From an uncultured Spartobacteria bacterium (GTDB lineage: Bacteria; Verrucomicrobiota; Verrucomicrobiia; Chthoniobacterales; JAATET01): a stretch of 7,698 bases of DNA. The notes beneath the pieces are model-generated. The model ran no database searches. It saw only the letters and a list, made by a program, of their open reading frames with translations, and was not told where the DNA came from. Below are positions 1 to 6,561 of this stretch, piece by piece (the stretch's first letter is position 1; each line of letters starts with the position of its first letter). The DNA lies in assembly GCA_937901895.1 (NCBI GenBank), contig CALGTD010000097.1, forward strand, positions 1-7,698. Direction: 5' to 3'. The position numbers were made by a program, and so were the translations under genes.

Positions 1-56
1 GTATCTCATCTTGGCAATCGCGTTTTGCCTTGTCCCGTATGGTTTGGGGAGTGGTA

Positions 57-104
57 TATTGACATGTTCGGGAAGTGGCTTACTGACATGTCCGGTAAGC
101 TCGT
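57..104. repeat. Two adjacent imperfect 24-bp direct repeats upstream of the ureohydrolase gene
   Basis: Units at 57-80 and 81-104 match at about 17 of 24 positions. The best conserved core is GACATGTYCGGKAAG, at 61-75 and 85-99, and it contains the palindrome ACATGT. The units lie 40-87 bp before the start codon. They could be a tandem operator for a regulator of the downstream gene. They also resemble the repeated transposase-binding sites at the ends of some insertion sequences such as the IS21 family, which would make this the edge of a mobile element lying to the left. Neither reading can be settled from the window. Confidence 0.5.
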
Positions 105-132
105 AGTTTTTACCTACATCATTTTTTATTCG

Positions 133-137
133 AAGGA
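133..137 (+). promoter_or_regulatory. Ribosome binding site of the ureohydrolase gene
   Basis: AAGGA lies 6 bases before the ATG at 144 in an AT-rich leader. This Shine-Dalgarno match at good spacing supports that start. Confidence 0.7.
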
Positions 138-143
138 TTTTTT

Positions 144-1127
144 ATGAATTCATCGCAGGACATTTTGCAGCGTATAACGGGTTACGGAAAGAATCTCACG
201 GAGATGCCCCATGCGGGACTTTCCACGTTTTTCCGTGCTGATTTTACGGAGGATTGGGAGAAGGTTGATATCGGGTTGATCGGGGTGCCGACGGATGCGG
301 GTTTGAGCCATCGATCCGGGGCGCGTTACGGTCCACAGAGCGTGCGCGCGCAGTCGGGGTTGATCCGCTACATCAATCCCATGACGAAGGTGATTCCTTA
401 CGCGCACGCGCGGATTGCGGATCTGGGGGATGTGCCGATTTACAATGTCTTCGATCTTCAGCTGCTCAACGACGAAATCACGGCCTTTTATGAACGGATC
501 GTGGAGGCGCGGATTGTGCCGCTCTCGGTTGGGGGAGATCATTCGATTTCGTATCCGATCCTGAGGGCGTTGGGCAAAAAGCGGGCGCCGGCACTGATTC
601 ATTTTGACTCGCACTTGGACATGGCTCCGCCATTGAAGGGAACGAAGTTCCACCACGGCGCACCGTTCCGGAATGCGATCGAGGATGGGGTGATCGATGC
701 GGCGCACAGTGTTCAGGTGGCGATTCGTGATCCTTATTGGGAGTTGACGATTCCGTTTGCGAAGGAGGCAGGGGTGACCGTCCTTGAAATGACCGATGTG
801 GATACGATGGGAGTGGTCGCGGTGGTCGAGACGATCCGCAGCGTGGTTGGGGATCGGCCCGTGTATCTGAGTTTTGATATTGATGCGATTGATCCTACGC
901 TGGCACCTGGCACGGGGACGCCGGTGATGGGTGGCCTCACAACGCGCGAAGCGATGAAGATTCTGCAGGGCCTGAGCGATCTGCACATCGTCGGCGCGGA
1001 TGTCGTGGAAGTGTCGCCGCCTTATGATCCCACTGGAATGACCGCGCTGCTGGGTGCGCAGCTTTTATTCGAGATTCTGTGCGTGACGGCGCAGTCGTCC
1101 CGCGTTGCGAAAAAATCGCGAACGTAG
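144..1127 (+). CDS. Arginase/agmatinase-family ureohydrolase (agmatinase or guanidinobutyrase-like)
   Basis: This 327-residue protein is a metal-dependent ureohydrolase that releases urea from a guanidino compound in the cytoplasm. All six binuclear manganese ligands of the family are visible: H133 in GGDHS (130-134), D155, H157 and D159 in HFDSHLD (153-159), and D245 and D247 in SFDIDAIDP (243-251). The second motif has Ser where most bacterial members have Ala. The substrate-side loop reads GTGTPVMGGLT, without the Glu found after TP in many agmatinases. The length fits the family. The ATG has a good Shine-Dalgarno. Agmatinase, giving putrescine and urea, is the default call. Guanidinobutyrase would instead yield GABA and link to the gad genes, but this is unproven. 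The last ten residues look like the start of a TetR protein and run in frame into the TetR relic behind it, so the native C-terminus may have been altered. Confidence 0.9.
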   Translation: MNSSQDILQRITGYGKNLTEMPHAGLSTFFRADFTEDWEKVDIGLIGVPTDAGLSHRSGARYGPQSVRAQSGLIRYINPMTKVIPYAHARIADLGDVPIYNVFDLQLLNDEITAFYERIVEARIVPLSVGGDHSISYPILRALGKKRAPALIHFDSHLDMAPPLKGTKFHHGAPFRNAIEDGVIDAAHSVQVAIRDPYWELTIPFAKEAGVTVLEMTDVDTMGVVAVVETIRSVVGDRPVYLSFDIDAIDPTLAPGTGTPVMGGLTTREAMKILQGLSDLHIVGADVVEVSPPYDPTGMTALLGAQLLFEILCVTAQSSRVAKKSRT

Positions 1128-1487
1128 GTGCTTTGACCGGAGACGGCCCGCGGGATATTTTTCGAGCAGGGTGCGCTGACCACGACAGCGGTTATTGCGC
1201 GGCGGTCGGGGGTTTCGGAAGGGGTGTTGTTTCAGCGTTTCAAAACGGAAGAGCTCTTGCTCGAAGCGACGTTGACGCATGATCCGGGGAAATGACAGGC
1301 GGAAGCCTATCGGAAAATCCTCTCGCGGTTTTCGCTCATCGTCCACGAGTTGCTGCACTTTTCCGTCCCGAACCACGGCAAGCTCTGGAAGGCCCTCATG
1401 CGGGCCCATCTGGGAAATTATGAGAAGCTTGAGACCCACCTACGACATCACGCCGGGGGCACAAGGGAGTCCGTCAACAATTCTTGA
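1128..1487 (+). pseudogene. Decayed TetR-family transcriptional regulator
   Basis: Reading the frame of the upstream ureohydrolase past its stop gives a clear TetR DNA-binding domain. FFEQGALTTTAVIARRSG leads into VSEGVLFQRFKTEELLLEATL, encoded at about 1158-1283, which matches the helix-turn-helix of the family. The frame is broken by stops at 1125-1127, 1134-1136 and 1293-1295. After the third stop it continues as plausible regulator sequence, including LWKALMRAHLGNYEKLETHL, until a final TGA at 1485-1487. No start codon serves it. The spacing from SRT at the end of the ureohydrolase to FFEQG is 11 codons, as in an intact TetR N-terminus, so the original gene probably began inside the present end of the ureohydrolase. 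The total is about 130 codons against the usual 190-200, so the C-terminus is also lost. There are stops but no frameshift, which suggests decay by point mutation plus deletion. Confidence 0.75.
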
Positions 1488-1529
1488 CAGAACCCATGGC
1501 AGAACCGGGCTGCGCGGGGTTGGTCCCGA

Positions 1530-1558
1530 GGGGGTGGGGGGGTAATTGGGGCCCTGGG
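1530..1558 (+). other. G-quadruplex-type motif
   Basis: Four G-tracts of 5, 7, 4 and 3 bases are separated by loops of 1, 5 and 4 bases (T, TAATT, CCCT). This satisfies the usual pattern of four tracts of at least three G with loops of one to seven. It lies in a non-coding convergent gap. Competing pairing of GGGG with the adjacent CCC could prevent folding. Confidence 0.5.
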
Positions 1559-1583
1559 TCGGCTATTCCTCTGCTCCGTGAGT

Positions 1584-1600
1584 GTTCACGCTTCAGCGTG
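1584..1600. repeat. Short palindromic repeat, left copy
   Basis: GTTCACGCTTCAGCGTG contains the inverted repeat CACGC/GCGTG around TTCA. A near-identical sequence, differing at two positions, occurs at 7607-7623 in the other gene-free stretch. Two copies in intergenic DNA suggest a dispersed extragenic palindromic repeat. Confidence 0.45.
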
Positions 1601-1771
1601 GCGCTTCCTTCCGTCGGCGCCTACGGCGGGCAGGTTACTCATCAGATCGAAGTCGAACGTCGAGGCTGGCACCGCCGCAGCGAAGGCAAGACACAGACAG
1701 GAACGCCAGATTTTGCGCCCGTTGGCCCCATCCCGACAATCCCCCCCGATGGTGGTCAAGGTAACTTCTTC

Positions 1772-1796
1772 AAAAACCCGGCAATCATGCGATCGC
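1772..1796 (-). terminator. Weak candidate terminator of the porin-gadB-gadC transcript
   Basis: On the minus strand, 16 bases after the gadC stop, a 5-bp stem GCGAT/ATTGC (one G-U pair) with a 6-base loop is followed by CGGG and five T. The position is right for the operon end. The stem is short and the T-run is not immediately adjacent, so this is only a possibility. Confidence 0.25.
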
Positions 1797-1811
1797 TCGT
1801 TTATGATGCAG

Positions 1812-3389
1812 CTATGCCTTTGGAGGAGCCGGGGGCTCGGGTTCCTGACTCAACACGCTGCCCTCCGTCGGAATCAGATGGTGGCTGGAGCGCGCCCTCG
1901 GATGCATCCAGAAGTGCCCCTCCGGCGCGTTGTGCAGCTTGATGTGCACCATGTCGGCCACGGCGCCCTTGGATTTTTTGTCGTGGAGCGCGTAGATGAT
2001 GAAGGGGATCGAAAAGATGACCAGGAAGCTGACGATCAGCAGTCCCACGTAAATCCTTTCGGACTCGAGCGCGGTCAGGCTGCTTGGCGGGAAGAAGGAG
2101 ATCACGAAAGCCAGCAGGGAAATCGTGAAGCCGGAGGCCGCCACCAGGAGCTTCACCGGTTTGCCGCCGGGGATGTTGTAGGAGCGCTTTTTCTCGGGAT
2201 GCTTCAGCACCAGATTCATGTAGCCGAGGAAAAGGAGAAGATACGCGATCAGGTAGAGCACGACGGTAAGCGCCAGCGCGATGAGGAAGGACATGTTGCT
2301 GCCGCCTCCGCCCAAGGTGAAGATGATCAGCATGATCGTGGTGATGCTCAGCTGGAAGATGACCAGGGGCACGGGCACGCCGTTCTTGTTCACCTTGGCC
2401 AGCGCCTTTGGCAGGATGCCCTTCTGCGCGGTGACATACATGCCGCGGGACGGACCGACGATCCAAGAGGTGATCTCCGCCACGACGCCCAGCATGAGGA
2501 TGGCCGCGATGATGCGGACGATCCATTCGAGGTGCGGGCCATAGCTCGAAATGAGCGCCTGGAAGGTCTGCACGACCCCGGCGCTCAGGTTGATCTCGTT
2601 GGCCGGGATCACGGCGGCGACGGAGAGTCCGCCGATGGAGCTGAGGCTGATGGCGGCGCACATGAGCAGGAACATGGCTAGCGGGTAGTCGCGGCCCGGA
2701 TTTTTCATCTCGTTCACATGCGTCGCGGAGGCTTCCACGCCCATGTAGCTGAGGATGAAGGCGACGAGCACGACGAGGGTGCTGATTTTCGTGAAATCGG
2801 GGAAGAAGCTCGCGGCGTTCATCTCGATTTCCAGCTTGGCGCCGCTGGCGAGATGAAGAAGCGCCAGCACGACGAGAATGGCCGCGGGCACCAGAATGCC
2901 CCCGAGGAACCCGGCCTTGGCGATGCGCGCGGTATATTTCGTGCCCCCGAGCTGGGTGAAGGCGAGGAACCATACGATGACGAGCGCGGCGACGGTTTTC
3001 ACCAGCGGGTCGTTGTTCAACGCCGGCCACGCGAGCACGTAGGAGAGCGCGCCCAGGATGAAATAGAGCATCGGGATGAAGCCGATCGCGATCTGGAAGT
3101 AGGCGAAGGCGATCGCGGCAAAACCCCAGCGTTCCCCCAGCGTGTTCGACACCCACGCGAACACGCCACCCTCCTCCCATCCTTCCACGGTGGCCATTTC
3201 GGCCGCGCAGAGCCCCACGGGGATGAACCAGAGGAGTCCTCCCAGCAGCAGGAAGAAAACCAGGCTGAACCCCGACGTGGCGAAGGTCGGATACTCGTAA
3301 ACGGCCATCACCATGGAGGCGGTAATGGCAAAGAAGCCAAACAAACCGAGTTGCTTGGTGGGATTATTCGATGACGCGGTCGTGCTCAT
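1812..3389 (-). CDS. gadC: Glutamate:GABA antiporter GadC
   Basis: This 525-residue inner-membrane APC-superfamily transporter exchanges external glutamate for internal GABA, supplying GadB and removing its product. The N-terminal segment ASMVMAVYEYPTFATSGF (from about residue 24) contains Y31, matching Y30 of E. coli GadC, and about a dozen hydrophobic segments follow. Other shared blocks are LSYMGVEASATHVNEM and SWIVGPSRGMYVTAQK. The C-terminal tail (about 469-525) carries HNAPEGHFWMHPRARS, equivalent to the E. coli C-plug that closes the channel at neutral pH, followed by a longer Pro-rich end than in E. coli (511 residues). The frame is open back to 3509, but I chose the Met at 3389 because homology starts there and it lies 28 bases after gadB. 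No clear Shine-Dalgarno precedes it, and the leader is pyrimidine-rich. It is the last gene of the porin-gadB-gadC operon. Confidence 0.95.
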   Translation of the reverse strand: MSTTASSNNPTKQLGLFGFFAITASMVMAVYEYPTFATSGFSLVFFLLLGGLLWFIPVGLCAAEMATVEGWEEGGVFAWVSNTLGERWGFAAIAFAYFQIAIGFIPMLYFILGALSYVLAWPALNNDPLVKTVAALVIVWFLAFTQLGGTKYTARIAKAGFLGGILVPAAILVVLALLHLASGAKLEIEMNAASFFPDFTKISTLVVLVAFILSYMGVEASATHVNEMKNPGRDYPLAMFLLMCAAISLSSIGGLSVAAVIPANEINLSAGVVQTFQALISSYGPHLEWIVRIIAAILMLGVVAEITSWIVGPSRGMYVTAQKGILPKALAKVNKNGVPVPLVIFQLSITTIMLIIFTLGGGGSNMSFLIALALTVVLYLIAYLLLFLGYMNLVLKHPEKKRSYNIPGGKPVKLLVAASGFTISLLAFVISFFPPSSLTALESERIYVGLLIVSFLVIFSIPFIIYALHDKKSKGAVADMVHIKLHNAPEGHFWMHPRARSSHHLIPTEGSVLSQEPEPPAPPKA

Positions 3390-3417
3390 AGGTTGTCGAA
3401 GTGAAGGGAGGTGGAGA

Positions 3418-4680
3418 TCAGTGATGGTAGCCCGAGGCTTCCGCTGCGGTGGCCGGGTGGGAGACTGGGTGCTTCTCGAAATATTCCAGGCTCCGCTTGA
3501 AGTCCTCAATCAGTAGGCTGATCAAATCCCGGCTTACGCCGTGGCGGACAAGGATGCGCTGCACCACGAGATCCTCGCGGTGCGCGGGCATCGAGTAGGC
3601 GGGCACCTGCCAGCCGCGCACGCGCAGGCGGTCGGCTAGGTCGTAGAGGGAGAAGGGCGTCTTGGCCCCGTCCTTGATCTTCCAGCTCACGCAGGGGATG
3701 CCCCGATCGGACTCTCCGCCATAAAGCACCTCGAAAGGCCCGAGTTTCGTGATCGCGCCGGCAAAATATTGCGCGGAGGAGTAGCAGGCGTTCTGGATCT
3801 TGGCGTAGCCTTCCTTGCCGAGGCGGATGAAGTTGTAATACTGCGCGATGATCTGCCCGCCGGGACGGGAAAAGTTCAGCGCGAAGGTGGGCATGTTGCC
3901 GCCGAGGTAGTTCACGTTGAAGATGAGGTCTTTGGGCAGGTCCGCTTTCTCGCGCCAGATGACCCAGCCGGCGCCCAGGGGGGCGAGGCCGAACTTGTGA
4001 CCCGAGGAGTTGATCGACTTCACGCGGGGCAGGCGGAAGTCCCAGGGCAGATCGGGCGCGCAGAAGGGAGCGAGAAAGCCTCCGCTCGCGCCGTCGACGT
4101 GAATGGGGATGTCGAGCCCCGTGTCGGCCTGGAGTTTGTCGAGCGCGTCGTTCACAGCCTTGACCGGTTCGTAATGCCCGGTGAATGTGACTCCCAGAGT
4201 GGGAACGACGCCGATGGTATTCTCGTCGCACCGTTTGACGACCTCCTCGGGAGTCATGATGAGGCGGTTCCCTTCCATCGGGATTTCGCGGAGTTCGATG
4301 TCCCAGTAGCGGGCAAACTTGTGCCAGCAGATCTGGACGGGGCCGCAGATCAGGTTCGGCTTGTCGGCGCTCTTGCCTGCCGCCCGGCGTTTTTCACGCC
4401 AGCGCCACTTCATCGCCATGCCTCCGAGCATGGCCGCCTCGCTGGAGCCGGTGGTCGAGCAGCCGATGGTGTCCGCCGCGTCGGGAGAATTCCACAGATC
4501 GGCCAGCATGTGGACGCAGCGCGCCTCGATCTCGGCCGTCTGGGGATACTCGTCCTTGTCGATCATGTTCTTGTCGATGCACTCGTCCATGAGCTTGCGC
4601 ACCTCGGGCTCCTCCCAGGTCTGGCAGAAGGTGGCGAGATTCTGCCGGGCGTTGCCGTCGAGCATGAGTTCGTCGTGCAC
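3418..4680 (-). CDS. gadB: Glutamate decarboxylase GadB (5' end interrupted; shown from the only conventional downstream start, GTG)
   Basis: This PLP-dependent enzyme converts glutamate to GABA and CO2, consuming a proton. In GTG-start numbering (420 residues) the landmarks are LDGNARQNLATFCQTW near the N-terminus, HVDGASGGF (194-202) with the PLP-contacting Asp at 196, and SSGHKFGLAPLG with the Schiff-base lysine at 229. The C-terminus ends SGYHH, placing a His at the penultimate position like H465 of E. coli GadB, which caps the active site at neutral pH. Family proteins are about 466 residues, and the missing 44 residues are encoded upstream at 4681-4812. That stretch has a TAA at codon 6, so the natural product is interrupted. 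If GTG is used, the enzyme lacks the N-terminal segment that supports oligomer contacts in known GADs. Family identity is near certain, but whether it is active is open. Confidence 0.93.
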   Translation of the reverse strand: MHDELMLDGNARQNLATFCQTWEEPEVRKLMDECIDKNMIDKDEYPQTAEIEARCVHMLADLWNSPDAADTIGCSTTGSSEAAMLGGMAMKWRWREKRRAAGKSADKPNLICGPVQICWHKFARYWDIELREIPMEGNRLIMTPEEVVKRCDENTIGVVPTLGVTFTGHYEPVKAVNDALDKLQADTGLDIPIHVDGASGGFLAPFCAPDLPWDFRLPRVKSINSSGHKFGLAPLGAGWVIWREKADLPKDLIFNVNYLGGNMPTFALNFSRPGGQIIAQYYNFIRLGKEGYAKIQNACYSSAQYFAGAITKLGPFEVLYGGESDRGIPCVSWKIKDGAKTPFSLYDLADRLRVRGWQVPAYSMPAHREDLVVQRILVRHGVSRDLISLLIEDFKRSLEYFEKHPVSHPATAAEASGYHH

Positions 4681-4812
4681 CAGTTGATAGGCATCCCGGG
4701 CCGAAGATTCGTTTTCGGGAAAACGGTATTTGGGCAGCGGTCTGGCCAGTGTCCCGGAGCCGAAGACTTCATCGATTTCGTTGGATAGGGAGGGTTAGGA
4801 GTGGAGTGACAT
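4681..4812 (-). pseudogene. gadB: Native 5' end of gadB carrying an in-frame TAA at codon 6
   Basis: Extending the gadB frame upstream reads PSLSNEIDEVFGSG, then TLARPLPKYRFPENESSARD, then AYQL into the GTG codon. This is typical glutamate decarboxylase N-terminal sequence. No ATG, GTG or TTG occurs in it. Beyond it lies TAA (4797-4795), preceded in frame by ATG TCA CTC CAC TCC (MSLHS) starting at 4812. Counting from that ATG the gene has 464 codons, almost exactly the length of E. coli GadB (466). The simplest reading is that ATG 4812 is the original start and a lysine-like codon became TAA by one base change. Confidence 0.75.
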
Positions 4813-4859
4813 AATTGTTTTTCAGGTTGTGGTTGATGGGAGATGATGGGACAGGGCGC

Positions 4860-6299
4860 TTAGAAGCTGACGTTGATGATGGCGCCGATCACCCAGGCAT
4901 TCTGGATCGTGCCGGTCGCCCCGGGGTTGACGATGTATTGGACGTCGGGTTGCACAGTGAGCCATTGATTGACGGCAATCTGATAAGACCATTCAAAGAC
5001 CAACTCGTAGTTCTCCTGGGGTTGGTTCATCGACGCCTGCTGCGCGGCAAGATCCCGGCTGAAACTTCCCCAGGCCACGCCGAAGATCGTCCAATCCTGA
5101 TCCCGGTGGGGAATCAACCCGAGATATTGGGCGCCGCCCGAGACAAAGAAGGGAATCTGGGCGATGGACTGCTGGGGAACCAGGGTGAAGGCGCTCCAGA
5201 GATAAAGCCCCTGGTCATCTTTCGCGGATTCCCGGAACACCATCTGGTCCGCGAGGAAATAGAAGCCATACATGTTTGGCTGATTGAGGTTGTTCGTAAA
5301 GGAGGGGTAGCTCCAGTTGGAGAAGAAGGCGCCGAACTTGTAGTGTCCCTTGTAGCCGGGACTCAGTTCGTCGTCGAGCGGAACATAAGTCTTCTTCGAA
5401 GCTACCGATTTTCCATCCGAAGCCGGGGCGGGCTTTTCCTTCTTGAACAAGGTCGGCGTCCAGCCCGCTTCCATGAAGATCATGGTTCCGTCGCCCTTTC
5501 GGATGCTGTAGTCAAACCCGTGGTATGCCGGCTGACCGATGCGCTCGGACACCTGGTAAATGCCCGCCTGGGCATACCACTGAGGTTCCACATATTTGAC
5601 AAAGGCACCCCACGAGGCGGCCGGCATGGCCGTAGCCGGCATATCGTAAGGGATGCCCAGCGGGTTGCCGCAGAAGGCGAGGTTGGCGTAAACATCGTAA
5701 AGGGGCGAGGCCATGAAGTCATTCAGGAGCGACATCTGACCCAGCTTGATGTGCAGCTTCCCATCCAGCAGTGTCTGCATGAAGTAAAACTCATCAAACA
5801 TGAAGGTGTTCGGCCCGTAGTCGGTTGAGATCTGGAAGTTGTTTCCGACGGCGGTCGACAGGTCGCTGCCCGCGTTGTCGGCAAAGGACCAGACAATGGT
5901 GCCCCCCTTCCAATTCATGATCTTTTCCAAGTCCAGGTTAAGCTGGAAGAAGAGCATGTGGTTGTAGGCAAAGTCCCGGGTCAGACCTCCGGACACATTG
6001 CCCAGGAAGTATGCCGTAAACGAACCCATGAAACTGACGCCCGCATCCGCCAGATCCTGACGCAGACTGGATTCCGGAATCGCCGATCCCTCCCTTTTCC
6101 GGAATTTTCGGCTGTGCGTCTCCTTCATCCTAATGTCGACTTCGGGAAGCGCGCTGCTCCCGTTCCACCATCGTTCAAATCCACTTTGGATGGGAGACGG
6201 GTCCTTTGTTTCTTTTGCCTCCTGAGTGAAGGCAACCGGTAGTAGCGAAAAAAATGCCGCTCCATAAGCGAGCGGCCTGGCAAGGGATTGAAGCAACAT
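4860..6299 (-). CDS. OprB-like outer-membrane porin
   Basis: This 479-residue protein begins with a signal peptide (hydrophobic core AYGAAFFSLLPVAF, cleavage probably near residue 25-26). It ends in VIGAIINVSF, with the C-terminal Phe typical of outer-membrane beta barrels. The body alternates aromatic and polar residues. It shows features of the carbohydrate-selective porin OprB family: FMFDEFYFMQTLLDGKLHIK followed by LGQMSLLNDFMAS (about 167-198), and WLTVQPDVQYIVNPG near 446-460. A Lys/Ser-rich insert at about 286-303 looks like an extracellular loop. It is the first gene of the operon, 47 bases ahead of the gadB ATG. OprB porins are known for sugar uptake, but the context suggests passage of glutamate or GABA here (inference). 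The start is supported by GGAGG ten bases upstream. Confidence 0.85.
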   Translation of the reverse strand: MLLQSLARPLAYGAAFFSLLPVAFTQEAKETKDPSPIQSGFERWWNGSSALPEVDIRMKETHSRKFRKREGSAIPESSLRQDLADAGVSFMGSFTAYFLGNVSGGLTRDFAYNHMLFFQLNLDLEKIMNWKGGTIVWSFADNAGSDLSTAVGNNFQISTDYGPNTFMFDEFYFMQTLLDGKLHIKLGQMSLLNDFMASPLYDVYANLAFCGNPLGIPYDMPATAMPAASWGAFVKYVEPQWYAQAGIYQVSERIGQPAYHGFDYSIRKGDGTMIFMEAGWTPTLFKKEKPAPASDGKSVASKKTYVPLDDELSPGYKGHYKFGAFFSNWSYPSFTNNLNQPNMYGFYFLADQMVFRESAKDDQGLYLWSAFTLVPQQSIAQIPFFVSGGAQYLGLIPHRDQDWTIFGVAWGSFSRDLAAQQASMNQPQENYELVFEWSYQIAVNQWLTVQPDVQYIVNPGATGTIQNAWVIGAIINVSF

Positions 6300-6309
6300 T
6301 AATTTGTGG

Positions 6310-6314
6310 CCTCC
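6310..6314 (-). promoter_or_regulatory. Ribosome binding site of the porin gene
   Basis: GGAGG on the minus strand lies 10 bases before the ATG at 6299. It is the strongest Shine-Dalgarno in the operon. gadB and gadC lack an evident one. Confidence 0.65.
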
Positions 6315-6322
6315 GGGTCCAC

Positions 6323-6351
6323 GTCGTATTTTCTAAAGCGGTTTTTGTCAA
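6323..6351 (-). promoter_or_regulatory. Candidate sigma70-type promoter for the porin-gadB-gadC operon
   Basis: On the minus strand a perfect TTGACA (6351-6346) is followed after exactly 17 bases by TACGAC (6328-6323), which matches TATAAT at three of six positions. Transcription would start near 6316, giving a short leader that just includes the Shine-Dalgarno. A weak -10 with a consensus -35 suits a regulated promoter. Confidence 0.5.
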
Positions 6352-6358
6352 CAACGCA

Positions 6359-6390
6359 CCAAAAATGGATAATGATTGGCCAAAATTTGG
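6359..6390. promoter_or_regulatory. Pair of CCAAA-containing boxes upstream of the operon promoter
   Basis: CCAAAAATGG (6359-6368) and CCAAAATTTGG (6380-6390) begin exactly 21 bp apart, two helical turns. The second is a perfect odd palindrome and the first an imperfect version. Relative to the predicted start near 6316 they centre at about -48 and -69, where activators usually bind. A binding protein cannot be named. Confidence 0.4.
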
Positions 6391-6561
6391 TCAGGGATGC
6401 GATTTGGCTGTGGAGGTCGGCCGGGGGATATTGAACCTAACTGCCATCCGGCGGGCGGAGCGTGCCTTGTTTTGCTTTGTTATGGATACAAATGGCAAAG
6501 AGATCCATAAGGAGATCGGAATTCACAGCGGGGCGTTTTTCGAATTTGCTGGTCTGAGAAT

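Larger units (their letters stand above)
1488..1811. other. Gene-free convergent gap
   Basis: This stretch separates the TetR relic (+) from the 3' end of gadC (-). I see no coding frame with family-like sequence in either direction. It holds a G-rich run, a short palindromic repeat also found near the right end of the window, and a weak hairpin followed by a T-run behind gadC. These are listed separately. Confidence 0.6.
6300..6561. promoter_or_regulatory. Divergent control region between the porin operon and the cation transporter
   Basis: These 262 bases separate two divergently transcribed genes and are more AT-rich than the flanking genes. The porin side has a promoter, a Shine-Dalgarno and two related boxes (listed separately). 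On the transporter side I found no convincing -35/-10 pair. TACAAA at 6487-6492 is a possible -10 without a matching -35 at normal distance, and the start at 6562 has only a weak GAG-type ribosome site. Confidence 0.6.

Noticed and set aside
1279..1545. 88-codon plus-strand frame
   Set aside because: Alternative frame of the TetR relic; Ser/Arg/Thr-rich with no domain.
1578..2681. 367-codon plus-strand open frame
   Set aside because: Mostly antisense to gadC. The translation is rich in His, Asp, Glu and Gln without domains, as expected from the reverse of a GC-rich membrane gene.
1801..3180. 459-codon minus-strand open frame overlapping gadC
   Set aside because: Out-of-frame shadow of gadC. 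Arg/His-rich low-complexity translation with no recognisable fold.
3390..3509. Extended gadC start giving 40 extra residues
   Set aside because: This part overlaps the end of gadB in another frame and lacks GadC similarity. The Met at 3389 matches the family start.
3769..4788. 339-codon plus-strand frame opposite gadB
   Set aside because: Antisense shadow of a strongly conserved decarboxylase.
4815..5828. 337-codon plus-strand frame opposite the porin
   Set aside because: Antisense shadow. The porin frame has a signal peptide, family motifs and a ribosome site; this one has none.
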